Shown in pieces: positions 13,035 to 24,680 of a stretch of 64,000 bases of DNA. The translations under genes were made by a program, and so were the position numbers. Under the pieces are notes generated by a model. It was not told where the DNA came from. It saw nothing but the letters and a program-made list of their open reading frames with translations, and did no database searches. How positions within the stretch are numbered: position 1 is the first letter of the stretch; each line of letters starts with the position of its first letter. This DNA comes from Aelia acuminata (Eukaryota > Arthropoda > Insecta > Hemiptera > Pentatomidae): assembly GCA_911387785.2 (NCBI GenBank), contig OU426984.1, forward strand, positions 41,712,396 to 41,776,395, given 5' to 3'.

Positions 13035-13041
13035 ACACACA
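13000..13041. repeat. (AC)n microsatellite
   Basis: An AC dinucleotide run with one CAG interruption, inside the repeat element; the second copy of the element has a shorter run at 48542-48575. Confidence 0.95.
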
Positions 13042-13186
13042 GACCATTTCGCGGGACTTGGTTATTTCGACTCAGGGGGTCCCAAAACGTGTATTTCCGT
13101 TGAAAACCGGAAGTCGAAAATTTTCACGATCGCAATACTTCCACTTACTATATATTTCATATATAGGTAAGTGAAAGTAAAAAAAA

Positions 13187-14019
13187 GAGTCCACACCTCA
13201 GGAAAAAAATATTATTTATTGCATACATATTCCGTGTGTATGGAATAAAGTTGAGTTACATATGTTTTTATTTTTCCGTAAGATTATTTTTTTATTCGTA
13301 ACCTTCATGATTTATGAAACAGGCGTACTTGTTCAGTGCTCGCTACATAACTCTTCATAATATGTTTGAGTTCCAAGTCTAATCTAAAAAATTTAACAAA
13401 TCAAATTTTCTTCAACAAACAAGATACTTGGCTTTTTTGTTCTTTTACTACATGCTAATAATTTTTTTAAGAATAGTTTTACCTAATGTAAACTAGGTAT
13501 GAAAAATTCTTTTCATTAAATCATATGCTCCAAAACCAACCTATTTAATAAACATTATATTCTTTGTTTTTCTTGAATTTTTTCGTTGCGATAGTGAATA
13601 CGAAAGTGAGGAAAAGGCCATACCTGTATAAGGCTGGATGTAGTAAAACTTTTGGCATAAGTAGAGGAACATGGTTTGAGGCCTATGTTATACAAATGCA
13701 TAATTTTCGCTTTTATTTTGTAGAAAATATAGTGTTATTTTGAAAACAGTTAGATCCGTTTTTATTTTTGGTCTCAATATGTAAAACTGTTCCTAAAAAA
13801 AACGTATACGGTAACCTAGCGCTTATACAGTTAAATCGTTTCCAGACACATACAGCTAATAAAGAAGTCCTTTAGAGCGTAAAGATCTTGCAGCTGGAGA
13901 ACATTCCAGTGGGCGCGGAGGTCCAGGTTTTGACGATGAGGTCAGCGACTTTTTGAACTGCCAGAGGAGCGAGGCTATTCCTGAGTCTAGGGCTTCTCCT
14001 TCCTTCAGGTTCATCCCTG

Positions 14020-14112
<93 letters not shown>

Positions 14113-15698
14113 GAAAAAAGGGCTATTTTATTCATTTGTTAAGAGTGCGGTTTGTATGCTTTGGTAACCTTAACTATTTCTATAGGAACAGCAAGGATAC
14201 TTCTCAGAATGGAAACTGATTTTTGCCGTGTGGTAAGAAAATACTTAAAGAATCCCTTATATTCCGTGCTAGTTTAGGTTGTTTAACATATTTGGACACA
14301 CTCTATAAAGGATTTTATTAAAACTGTCCACACGTGGTTGTTAACTTACAGCTACTAGTCTACAGCCATGCAATTTAAAAACATTCTGATTTTCAAATTT
14401 AATTCTTCCAGCTACGCCATAGCAGTTTTTAAATATTTCTTAAGCCAAAATTTCTAATCCATTTTTGAGAAATAAAGAGATTTCTGTGCTAAAAGTTGAT
14501 AACAATATTATTGACCTACAGTGGTGGTAAAAATGCCACTGTTTTCATTAACAAGTAGATCTATGTGGATTTAATGACAGTTATGTTTTTGTATATAATA
14601 CAAAAAAATAAAAAGTGTTAATCAATGTCGAAATTCTTTTAAATTCGATGAACCGGTAAAACATGAACTATTCCCCCTTCCCACCCCCAAAACTTCACAA
14701 ACTTATTTAAGAGGAATTAACTGTCTCGCTATCACTTGAATGTATGTCTTATGCTACTGTATCACCTATTAACGAAATTTATTTCAATAATTTCGGTAGT
14801 TTATAATGTTAAATAGTTAATATATTTCTAGTATTCTATACTTCGTTTAATTCATAACAAAACCAGATTTTAAAATGCCTTAAAACTGATATTGAAAGTG
14901 AAAGATCTGTTTGAGATTTCAGAATATAAACAATGAAAAAAAAACTTTCGAATTAACATAAACTATTTTTTAAACTTCAATTATGATTTAATCGAAATGA
15001 AAAAAAAAATCACATGGACCCACGTCTTCTAAGTTCTACATGTAATGAATTCTTGCGATCAATCACCTGGCGTATCTCGTAAAATATGAGCAGTGAGATA
15101 AGAGAACCTTTTCTCACTTTTTAACATTTTTCAGTTCAGCTTAAAAATTGGTTTTACTGATTTCCACTAATTTTTTTAAATCCACTCTATTGATTCAGTT
15201 GTAAACAGAGAAAACAATAATGAACCTGGTGTGAGAGTAGTCAAGAATGGAGCGTACTGAAAAAATAGCTTTGATTTGAACGCATTTCTGAAGGATTAAA
15301 ATCGAATTTCGAGAGTTTGTTCTATCTAATGTATTCTGGAAGAGTGCGAAAGATACTTTAGGAATACCACTTATAATTATCTTTCGATCTCCTACGGGTT
15401 TTATACTGTCAAGTATGAATATACACGATAAGTTTTAGTTTTTTAGTCCTAATCAACTTCTTATGTCATCCGTTTCACTTTTATAGGTTGGAGCATTGCT
15501 AATTTCTGTTGATTCCATTTTTAACATAATTGCGTCATTTTTTTTTTCCTTTCAAGGATTATAATAGCTTTATCGGACTGTCTGTTCAGTCATCGCGTGA
15601 AGGTAGAAGCAGTTAAAGAATTGATCTAGCTGTGCTATTTGCATTATTGACCATCAGACGTTCTCTTTCCTTTTTCGCTAGCTTCTCTATTATAAATA
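13187..15698. other. Anonymous AT-rich sequence with microsatellite
   Basis: No gene recognised. Contains the CT/TA microsatellite at 14020-14108; the frames crossing it on both strands are repeat artefacts. Confidence 0.6.
14020..14108. repeat. (CT)n(TA)n compound microsatellite
   Basis: A CT run with one TTT interruption passes directly into about 22 TA repeats. Confidence 0.95.
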
Positions 15699-15984
15699 CT
15701 ACGTATATATGGTTACCTGTGGTATAGTGGTTTGCATGGCAACCTACAATACTAAAGGTCCCGTGGTGGCCCTAGGATTTTTTAATGGGAGTAAAATATC
15801 CTTGGCTATGCCTCGGATAAGACGTAAAATGGAGGTCCCGAGCTTGTACGATGTCAGGTACTCGGTAAAGATCCCTGTCCTAATTATACCTGGATAGGCA
15901 AGATTTAGGACTCCCACAGTAACATCATCCGATTAGCCTTTGTAGCATAAAGGGACGTTAAACAAACAAACAATTCTACGTATA
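15699..15984 (+). mobile_element. tRNA-derived SINE with AAAC-repeat tail, near full length
   Basis: The head ACCTGTGGTATAGTGG resembles a tRNA A box; the body ends in GACGTTAAACAAACAAACA. A 9-bp direct repeat CTACGTATA flanks it (15699-15707 and 15976-15984). Other copies lie at 56449-56722 (+), 61692-61810 (+, 5' truncated) and 42005-42165 (-). In the 56.4-kb copy a GGGTTGCTTGCCC stretch sits where a B box would be; here that part is deleted. The shared tail implies a partner LINE recognising TTAAACAAAC-type 3' ends. Confidence 0.8.
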
Positions 15985-16191
15985 CACGTACGTCATACGT
16001 CAATTCTACGTATTGATAGTCTTTTTAAATGCATACTATTCAATCGCGTATTTGAATGGTATTATATAAATTAATTTACAGGACTTAAGAGTGCTGAAAT
16101 AAGGGGATAACACGATATCAAGCTCTTTTGAGTCAGAGACAGTTACTTGCTAAAAAAGTCACCCTTTCACGTCGGTGTAGTATAGTTCTAT

Positions 16192-17214
16192 TACAGTAAA
16201 CCCTCATTATTACGAACTCGGATATAACGAACACCTCGATATAGCGAACCAAAATACTATCCCCCCAAAATTACCATTACATTTCTGCTGGACCCCTCGC
16301 TATAGCGAAATCCTCGGTTAGTGCGAACTCCGAACTAAATTTGATGCCTGAGAATTATTATACTCTTGTTATAACGAACTGCTAGAATTTTTATTAATAT
16401 TTTTTTTTACTGTATTACATAGAATGAGCGCGGGAAGACGAAGTTGCACCAGTTTCAGGAATTGAGGTTTTTTTTACTCTTAACTAATCCGATTCCCTTT
16501 TCCTCTCTCTCTCTGATTCCATTGACTTTTTTCTCAAAACTAGCTCAGTTCTGTTTCGACCTCTGTCTTCGTATAATTCGAATCAGTGTTCTGTAGTCGT
16601 TTATACTGTTTTTTTAAATACACAATGAGTTCGTTGGTGAACGTGTGTCACAAATGTAAATCCTTATCAATCGAGGAAATATTGAAAATTCTCCTGGATA
16701 TTGAATCGGGAATTCTAATTAGAAAACCCATTGCAGAAAAATATGGAATTCACAAATCAATATTGTCAACCATTATAAAATCCAAAGATGAAATAGATTC
16801 ATCCACAGCCCAAGGATTAACTTCAGCATCAAATAACGACTGCGCTCTGCGGCTTATGAATATTTTGAAAAAAATTGATTAATTGCTTTAAACAAATGAG
16901 ATCTCAAATACCAATCTCAGACCCTCTTACTAAAGCTGAGAGTGCTAAAGAACTCTCGAGAGAACTTGGCAGGTAAATTAATTGATCTCATTGTTTAATT
17001 AATATGAAGTTTAACTAAAAATAAATTACATACATGCGTTTTAACTTAACTAGTTCTAATGAATGAATTTCCTTCTAAATATGATAAAATTAGAGCGGCC
17101 ATTGGCTAAAAAAAAGATAAAAAAAAAAAGAATCCTCGGTTATAACGAATCTCGTTATAGCGAACGATGAATATCAAACCCCCTACCAGTTCGCTATATC
17201 GAGGGTTTACTGTA
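16192..17214 (+). mobile_element. Tigger/pogo-type transposon, internally deleted (copy 1)
   Basis: The ends CAGTAAACCCTC and GAGGGTTTACTG are perfect inverted repeats flanked by TA (16192-16193, 17213-17214). Sub-terminal stretches on both sides carry repeated TATAACGAA / TATAGCGAA motifs, the expected type of transposase-binding repeats in Tigger elements. It is 1019 bp, against about 2-2.5 kb for an autonomous member. Only the N-terminal DNA-binding region survives (16625-16882). Confidence 0.9.
16625..16882 (+). pseudogene. Tigger transposase N-terminal CENP-B-type HTH fragment
   Basis: An 85-residue frame starts MSSLVNVCHKCKSLSIEEIL and continues through IRKPIAEKYGIHKSILSTII and KSKDEI. 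This fits the first helix-turn-helix of the pogo/Tigger/CENP-B DNA-binding domain, including the spaced K-x-LTIEEKLKIL-like helix and the IAKEYGI-S-S-TLSTI-like recognition helix. The frame then runs another 30 or so residues without recognisable domain and stops. The second HTH and the DDE catalytic domain are absent, so it cannot catalyse transposition. The HTH itself has no stop or frameshift. I chose the second ATG because the upstream residues do not fit the family. Confidence 0.8.
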
Positions 17215-18129
17215 ATATTATTCCGTTAATGGTGCAAAAAAAGGGAGAGTTGCTTTAGCTACCTCTTTCTTGCACCACAAAAGAGGCATCCAGTGTCCTA
17301 GGTACTGCCAAGCAACGGTATTAAAAATTAATAGGTGGGAAGTCGGCAGGTTCGTATCCCCTTTCTTAGCTTTCCCCTTCCAGAGAGCTTCATGTTGAGC
17401 TGGAATATTAGAAGCTAAACATATACTAAACATAAACATATACTAACATAAACTAAAGCTAAGCATTTCGTATTTTTCAAATACTTTTGTTTTTCTGAAA
17501 TTTTTAGTAATTTTAAATCAGTTGATGATCATCATCACTTACGGTCAATGTTTCCACTTAGAAGAAGAATCTTTAGGATGTCATAATTATATCAGATTTG
17601 CATTGTATATTCTATAAAGTTTTATTTGTTTTTTATTTTATTTTAATACAATATTTTTTTTAACACAATCGTGTACTATTTTGCTTATAAAAAATAATTA
17701 TTTTTAAATCTGAGGTTGAATCAGGAGACATCTCCTAGCTCAGTAGCAGACGCACGTACTTATAATACGATTTGATGTAAAATAAATAAAAAAGAGTTAT
17801 GTCTAATATCCTGTTTTTTTAAAAACATTCTTAATTTTCCCCAAAATGGAGTTACATCCTCCATACTTTCTTCAATTCTCATTCTATAAATAAGTATATT
17901 AAAAACTTTAAAAAGCTTAATCCTGTGTAGGAATACAAATAAAAACGCAAAAGTATTCTAAGCGCTTACATTCTGGCTATGTTAGCGCTATGATTACTTC
18001 TTTAAACTATTGATTTAAAACCAATTTGTCTATATATCTACCCGTCTATATAGTTAATTCTATCTAATGTTTAATCACATTGTAACACAATTTTTTTCTC
18101 TAAAATACAAAAATGTCAAACGAGCAATT
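17215..18129. other. Anonymous AT-rich sequence
   Basis: No gene recognised. A stretch at 17737-17751 (TAGCTCAGTAGCAGA) resembles a tRNA A box but has no B box or tail nearby. Confidence 0.5.
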
Positions 18130-18400
18130 AAAACTCAAATTATTAGCTAAGTTACAAATCAGTCACTTGCAGTTGCACAATGCTAACTATGCTTCGAGGT
18201 TCAACGTAAGACTAGGCAATACTGACTCTAGGCGGTCGCTTCTTATTTAAGGTCCGATATATACCCACCCAGAAAGGCGCAGAATACTCCAAACATGTGA
18301 TCACGTACTAATATATGACTGTAAACTTTCCAGGCAATCCTAGAATTTACAATGCGTCAGAAATAAACGTCTGTTTTGGTTTCACGTCACAATATGCCCC
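18130..18400 (-). mobile_element. LTR-like repeat, copy 1
   Basis: About 270 bp are shared with 42165-42440. On the minus strand both contain CGCCTTTCTGGGTGGG followed by a TATA-like run (GTATATATCGGAC here, ATATCGGACTATAAATA in the other) and then GAAGCGAYCG. The arrangement looks like a retrotransposon LTR promoter. The minus-strand 5' edge lies near TGTGACGTGAAACC. No internal gag-pol sequence, primer-binding site or clear target duplication is visible, so a solo LTR is only the best guess. Confidence 0.4.
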
Positions 18401-20600
18401 AGTAATTCACAACTTTAATATATAATCTTAATTAGTGTAGCCGTTTTCCAGTTGCAAGAGTTGGCACATGAACAAAATCCATTTCTCGGCAAAATGATCA
18501 AAATTTCCGATGTTTGATGATCGATTTTAGCGGTAACGACTTTACTGATCTAAGCTTTTGTTTTGAAACGAATAGATATTTTTATGTAATGCATTGTTTT
18601 CGAGTTATAATTATAAAATGAAAAATAAAAATCTTCCATTTTAGGGGGCCGCCATTTGTAGAGGAAGCGACCTGACTGAAAAAATCTTCCGTTTTATATC
18701 AATACTATAAGGATTAAAAATATCGCAATAAGTATTTTCATCCATTAATGTCGATTTTTCCTCATGGGCTCTCGGTCTATGATGAGTCGCGTTACTGAAA
18801 TAATCAAGTGGAAAAACCTGACGGTTGAGAGTGATTTTGTTCGAAAAACATCCTTGTACTACCGTTGATTAACAAATATTATTTCGTTGCCGAATGTTGC
18901 AAATGGTTTGTGTTGAAATAGTACATTTTTGGTACAGTTTTCATCAGGTTTCATGAGTTTCATAAGATATAGATTTATTAAAATAACTCGTTTAGTTCAC
19001 TAAATATTGAAATTATTAAAAAAATCACTGAGATACGTTTTATGATATCAATTATTCCTAACATTTTTTTTAAATTTCAAATTTAATTTCAAACGCCTCC
19101 TTCGCTAAAACAATAAATAAAAATTGTTTTTTTATACCTAGAACAGTTATCTAGGTATAAAATTGCGCTTTTAAATTCGAAGGGTTAATTTATGCTAAAA
19201 GGGTCAAGGCAGTTAAGGGAAGATTCAACGAATTCCATTAAATTAAAATTCTTCTTGCCTCTGAGATTAGTGTATTTATATTCGCTAAACAGGGCGCTTA
19301 GGACTTTGTTTGCTCTCCATTTTCGAGATGTTTTAAATACATTTCGACAATGTTTAACTACTTAGTTGTTAATTCTTTCTTTTATTTATTCCGGCGAGAT
19401 TTACCCCTAAAACATCAATGTGCATAGTAGCCTAATTTAAATTGCAGTTGAGTTGGGAGTGATTACAAAATATTCACTCAACATTTTTATATAAAGATAA
19501 ATACATTCCTCTACTGAGTAGGAAGGAACGATGTGTATTCCTTTTAGCATGTTTTCCATTGGTGATATTTACATAAACAGTAGCCATTTAAGTAAAAAGC
19601 CGTTATTTGCCCAAACAGCGAAGTTTTTCTGAAGGTCTAATTAAATCTATCTGCTACTTTTCGATTTTTAATATTAGAAACCTGCGGCAAATTTTCCATT
19701 TTGTTAGACAGAATTTTCTTCCTCGGAATCTGAAGTCCATTTCTTATGTGTGCAGATATGATTATATAAGTGTTCCGAGATCATGTGGAATCAGTAAATA
19801 TACATAAATAATTTAACTGATTAACACGAAGAATAAAAAATAGATATTTTGAGAGATTTTTAGTTTTTCACTGAGGTAAAGAGATATCCTTGGGTAAGAG
19901 GTAGATTCGTGAAGTGTTAGTTTGCCGACTTCTAAAGGTTTTTTTTTTTTTTAGGGGGGCCTTTTAGAAGTAAAGTGAAAGGCTAATGAATAAGTACGAA
20001 ATGTAAGTTCAAAAGTAGACAATTTAAGTTGGTATAGTAAGACTAAATTGGGCAAAGATATCTTTGGGTGAACCGTAAACTTTAATTTTTTAGGAATTAA
20101 AAAAAAACTTTTTTAAGATTTAGGCATACAGGCAACATTTTTGTGTTTTACAACCTGTTTTTCATGATTTAATTTTTATTTCTACCTTGTAGCTATAAAA
20201 ATACATGTTTTTATAAATACGATTTTAGTAATCTTCCGGGCGATTCAAAATCTGACTATAACCAATGGATTCCTTATAAAAATATATATATGTACATATA
20301 ACTAAAATCATAAAGGCACGACCGAATTGTTCTGAAGGAAACCTTCAGAAATTGGCTCTCCTTAAAAGTTTAATTTTGGCGTATTCGCTAGTTACCGTTC
20401 ACCCGTCTATATTTTCGAAAATATATACAGCTTTATAAATAAAGCTTTAAAATCAAGGTCACTGATTATAAATATAGAAGAGCAATAGAGGTAATAATTA
20501 ATAAATGTAAATAAAGTCAGTTATAATAAATCTTTGATTGAAACTCCTGTTTATCAACCTAAAAGGAATTGTTTTATTTTTTGAAGTGAAATCTTAGGGA
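18401..20600. other. Anonymous sequence, probably old repeats
   Basis: No gene recognised. The segment 18480-18860 (GGGGGCCGCCATTTG and similar) looks like non-coding repeat DNA but has no second copy in this window. Confidence 0.45.
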
Positions 20601-20805
20601 ATTCTTCTGCACAGGAACTGTATTGACATACCGGATAGAGCTACGTTACACTTCCAAAAGATTAAACATGCTTCAAAATCAATCATTCCAATCTAAAGTA
20701 TTGAGAAGGATAGTGGACGCAGCTTTCTACGTGACCAACGACTTACTACACCAAGACTTGGACATATCGTCATCGGTGGTCGCCAATGGGTCGACGGTGG
20801 GTCGT

Positions 20806-20996
20806 TTAGGCCCTGTGCACACGGACGACACTTTTCTGCGATCCGGACTATAAGCCTATAGGCTTGTGGTCAGGTGTACCTGGAGTATAATGGTATAATC
20901 CGGTCGGTGCATTATACTCCAGGTACCCCTGACCACAAGCCTATAGGCTTATAGTCCGGATCGCAGAAAAGTGTCGTCCGTGTGCACTGGGCCTTA
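20806..20996. mobile_element. PIF/Harbinger-type palindromic MITE
   Basis: The element (20809-20993, 185 bp) is almost all inverted repeat: arms of about 80 bp with few mismatches and a loop of about 20 bp at 20890-20910. The ends GGCCCTGTGCACACGG / GGCCCAGTGCACACGG are flanked by TTA on both sides (20806-20808, 20994-20996), the 3-bp TWA duplication typical of PIF/Harbinger. High arm identity suggests a young insertion. Confidence 0.8.
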
Positions 20997-21039
20997 GTAG
21001 TGTGACTTTAGATCAGAAGGCGACGACAACATGCATAAC

Positions 21040-21195
21040 AGGATTTAAGGAAGAGGGATAGCGTCTCGAGGGTAGCTATGACGTCATGGGCGCAAGCCTC
21101 GGCCGTAGCTAGACCTTTCGCAGAAAAGATAGGAATTTTACCTCGGAGGTACCTGTGGTGTCACGGGCACTGGCCTCGACCGCAGCTAGGCTCGT
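21040..21195. repeat. GC-rich diverged tandem duplication, about 81 bp offset
   Basis: GACGTCATGGGCGCAAGCCT with CGGCCGTAGCTAG (about 21080-21112) recurs as GGTGTCACGGGCACTGGCCT with CGACCGCAGCTAG (about 21159-21190). The block is far more GC-rich than its surroundings and lies in the insertion that splits the Jockey relic. Confidence 0.6.
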
Positions 21196-21350
21196 CACAA
21201 TCTTGGAGACGGCAACAGAATACTTCAAAAACTTACATCAACACACTGACAGAAATCTGACTTACAACATAAATCCTTTAGCACAAAAACTAAAATCACT
21301 TACGAATCCATAACTCCTACCCCGACGGCTATCAATACTTAAAACGAAAA

Positions 21351-22049
21351 ATAGAAGCGAATTAAGTTCATTCAAGGACTTAAAAAAATGTATGTATTCA
21401 CATTTGAATATTTGATTCATTATGAATGAAATATTAGTATTTAGATATGGGGAAATATACGTTATACATAGATACCTTATAAATAGTATAAATTAAAATA
21501 ATTAAATTTATATCTTAATTTTAAAATCTGTAAGGTTATTTTTCTGTTATTATTTATTATATTATTATGTAATGATATTATTCGTTTCTGATTTCGTTAT
21601 TGGTTTTTGTATTTTTGACTATAATTGGGACCCCTTACCGTCGCTTGTATTGCAGTCGCTAAAGTATTTATAGTATCGATAAGCTAATCGGATATAAATC
21701 GATTCCTTAGCCCTGATTCGGGTGGTGGTATAAATATTGAAGTATCTATCCATCGGCAGTCGGGTCACACACCCCTTTACTACTTCCACCCCCTATCCTA
21801 GGCCCTTGTGTATTGCAGCCCCTTGGTCCCTATAAATCTCTTTTAGTGCTGTTTATCTTTTCTCTTATATCCATGGCCCCATCTTATATGATCCACTTAC
21901 TCATCCGTTTTGTATTTTTGTTGTTCTTATTTTCGGACAAAAATTTTTATATAAATCTGATATTATCGTGGCTGTAGACAACGAATCATCACAGAGCGAT
22001 TTTCAAAACAACAAATAAGGAATGGTCCAAGAATTAGTCAGAAATAATT
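21351..22049. other. Anonymous AT-rich sequence
   Basis: No gene or repeat family recognised. Confidence 0.5.
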
Positions 22050-22198
22050 TTAACCCTTTGCACTCGGCACCGTTTCGGATGTTACCTACCGGCAACTCGA
22101 CGCAACTTATTCCCGAAAACGTACAACCTGAAAACGCAATATTATACAGTAAAGTTTTAGACCCAAGTAAGAAATTGTAATGAACTTTAGGTTATATG

Positions 22199-23182
22199 TA
22201 CAGTAAAACTTCCCACCTGCGGACACTGGTGGGGAATTAAATTTTGTCCGCTTATCAGAAGTGTCCGCTGGTTAGAAGCATGGGGTGGGGGAAACAATAA
22301 AATGCGTATGACCTTTGTGAATAAAATAAATGTCTTTAGGCGAAAATTCATTGCAAAGCTCCTTTACTTTCGATGCCCAATCAATAACCACAGAACAATC
22401 GACGGAAGCACCTTCTCCGCTTAAGATTTTGTATTTTATGCCATGCTTTGCTTTAAATTTGTCCAGCCAACCGCCGCTAGCTTTAAAATTGTCAAGTCCT
22501 AAACTTTTTGCCACTTCCATTGCTTTTTCCCGTATTAATGGTCCAGAAACCGGGATGTTGTTTGATCACGCTCGGCACAGCGACTCATACGTAGCTTGAT
22601 CAATCGCCAGTCCCCCTTCTGCTTTAAACGTCTTCTTTGAATGGTCGTTTCCATGTTCCGTCCATTTTTGAAGAATATTTTTTTTATTTCTTAAAATCTT
22701 GGCAACACACGTTTTTCAATTTTTTTCGCAAGATTACGAACAGTCAGTTTTTCAAGTTCACTCGCGTGTATTATTTCTATTTTGTCTTTAATCGTGAGCA
22801 CTTTTCTTTTCGAAAACATGTTGACAGTTTCAAACGAGAACCTAAACTGAATCAAAAATAATAATGCGAAGTGAACAGGGCTCACATATTCCTGGAACTT
22901 ATATTCTGAAAATTGTTCATACTTTGAATGGGATTTACTAAACAACATAGCTGCCTTGCGTTCGCAGAAACGGTCCGAATTTTTGCCATACTGTCCGCGT
23001 GTTAGAAGTTTTTACGTAAAAGTATTGGTAAAATCCCTGTCCGTGTCCGCTTATGAGAGTGTCCGTTTATTAGAAGTAATAAACTAAAGAAAAGTTAAAA
23101 ATTATGAAGGGGAATTTATAATCGTCAACTTATGAGAAATGTCCGCATGTTAGAAATGTCCGTTCAGGGAAGTTTTACTGTA
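22199..23182 (-). mobile_element. Tigger/pogo-type transposon, internally deleted (copy 2, different family)
   Basis: The ends CAGTAAAACTTCCC and GGGAAGTTTTACTG are inverted and flanked by TA (22199-22200, 23181-23182). Sub-terminal repeats of TGTCCGC..TTAGAA occur on both sides. It is 980 bp and sits inside the piggyBac-type element. The minus strand carries an N-terminal transposase part (22272-22819). The sequence differs from the 16.2-kb element, so it is a separate family. Confidence 0.9.
22272..22819 (-). pseudogene. Tigger transposase DNA-binding region, frameshifted
   Basis: On the minus strand the first HTH starts MFSKRKVLTIKDKIEIIHAS (from 22819) and continues LEKLTVRNLAKKIEK; a frameshift near 22700 and a TGA stop near 22580 follow. 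The second CENP-B-type HTH is clear at 22520-22300: MEVAKSLGLDNFKASGGWLD, KFKAKHGI, ILSGEGASVD and the start of a KDIYF..-type block where NADETGLF would open the catalytic domain. The DDE core is deleted exactly after this. So both DNA-binding helices are kept and catalysis lost. The two disruptions make it a pseudogene. Confidence 0.85.
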
Positions 23183-23976
23183 TTTGTGAAGCTTCAAGAA
23201 CACATAGTTAAAAAAAAATTTTTTTTAATTTTATATTTTTTTAATAATTTTATTTATAATCCATGAGATACAATTTACATACAATGCCTTTTCTTTTAAT
23301 GCGTATTTCATTCACTTATATGTAAAAATGATCTTTTCCCTAAAATTGCTTCGAGTCGCTGGTAATATGAATGAAAAAAAAACTTCGAGTGGAAAGGGTT
23401 AAAAGATTAACGTACTATAAAAATAATGAAAAGCACCGCGAGCCGCGACCGTCATTTATCACCAAAAGCGAAATATCCTATAAAGAGGTTTTACTTTTAG
23501 ATTTGTTTATGTCCTTATATGTTAAAAACTGAAAATTATTTGCATTGTCTCCGTAGCGGAGCCCTCGAGTTCGAAGACAAATTTTAAATGGCTCCGCTCC
23601 GGAGACCTCGAGTGAAAAGGGTTAAATAAGTGTTAAATAAACTAACTGACCCGTGCGAAGCATTCGCACTCTAAACAACTTAAATTCCACTTAATTAAAG
23701 TACACACCGTATATTTAGTATCGTATAGTGCGTATTTAGTGCGTCGTGGGCATAAGTGAGGGATGACGTTAAGAATAGATATGTTTAAAAGGTTGTGTAA
23801 AAGATTTGTTTAAGTTAAAGGTATTTACATAGTAATTACGTGTTTACAGGACCTCTTTGAACATTATGTTTGAAGTTCCGATATGCACATCTGTGATTGG
23901 TGGTGTGTTTTTTTTTCACAGACATATATGTAACTAAAGGAGCGCACCATGCAAAACGCCACATGCTTAATACACG

Positions 23977-24623
23977 GTGGGCCAGACCCCCTTACCGTGC
24001 ACCCCCCCCACATCCCTATAAATTGCATATCGTTGTGTTCCTTGTGATAAAAGATTAAGAAAAAGCCAATGTTCCCAGAAAAAAAAGTGGCCGCACTAAC
24101 CGAAAATGGCGTTCAAACATGGCGGAATGACGATTTTGATTTTAGTTAGTTTTTTGATTACTGACATTCACCATTATGCTTAATTTCGCCATAACTGGTA
24201 TTTTATTAAAGCTAGATAGTTCTAGATTCAGAATAAATAAACAAACATTCTAAAATAATTAGTCTTGACAACATAAAATACATTTTAATTCAATTTTTTC
24301 AAGTCACTCGCGTAAAAGTTAAAATTCCAAGTTAATTTGTGATTAAACGGCCATCGTTAACGAAAAACACCCTGAAATAAACCATCTGGAGCAATTATTC
24401 TTCTTTAGAAATCAGTGGTCAAATTTCAAAATATATCAACTAGTTTCATAGAAAACGGACCTACAAGGCGAAAAGGTGCCGGGGACTCGGGCGCATCCCG
24501 TCCTCTGCCACATCGTTCAGTTCTCATACATCATATATTTACAGCGGGTTTAGGATATTATTTTGAATGTATAATCGAGCCTATGTAACTGCAAGTTTTT
24601 ATTTACAGAAATAATTAATATAA

Positions 24624-24680
<57 letters not shown>

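Larger units (their letters stand above)
12230..13186 (+). mobile_element. Non-autonomous repeat element, copy 1, with 154-bp tandem core
   Basis: This element shares both ends with 47625-48718. The left end contains ACTTTCACTTACC and the right end the inverted GGTAAGTGAAAGT. The right end also forms a strong hairpin: CACTTACTATATA pairs with TATATAGGTAAGTG across a short loop (13141-13176). The core is a tandem array (12361-12990), followed by an AC microsatellite and a conserved GC-richer stretch (13040-13135). There is no coding capacity. The inverted terminal motifs suggest a DNA-mediated element, but no target duplication is clear and the superfamily is unknown. Confidence 0.7.
20623..21350 (+). 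pseudogene. Jockey-type LINE ORF2 C-terminal relic, interrupted
   Basis: Left block: YRIELRYTSK, then NQSFQSKVLRRIVDAAFYVT and NDLLHQDLDIS (20630-20775). Right block: LETATEYFKNLHQHTDRN, INPLAQKLKSL and PRRLSILK (21199-21340). Together they match the order at the end of Jockey-clade ORF2: Y-G-x-x-LWG, FQSK-LR-IV-A-YV-N, H-DL-I, then an EYxxxHxRL-like block and an NPL/PRRL end. About 415 bp of foreign sequence (20780-21195) splits the two blocks, including a palindromic MITE at 20809-20993. No palm catalytic motif is left. The related relic at 45640-45965 shows the uninterrupted order. Confidence 0.7.
22050..23625. mobile_element. piggyBac-type non-autonomous element, TTAA-flanked
   Basis: The left end is TTAA followed by CCCTTTGCACTCG (22050-22066). 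Two right ends match in inverse: CGAGTGGAAAGGG-TTAA (23386-23402) and CGAGTGAAAAGGG-TTAA (23609-23625). TTAA target duplication with CCC/GGG outermost bases is the hallmark of piggyBac. Removing the inserted Tigger (22199-23182) leaves about 0.36 kb to the inner end or 0.59 kb to the outer. No transposase remnant. Two right ends suggest two overlapping or nested copies; which is original cannot be decided here. Confidence 0.7.

Noticed and set aside
17737..17790. tRNA gene or SINE head
   Set aside because: An A-box-like stretch exists but no B box, acceptor stem pairing, or SINE body follows.
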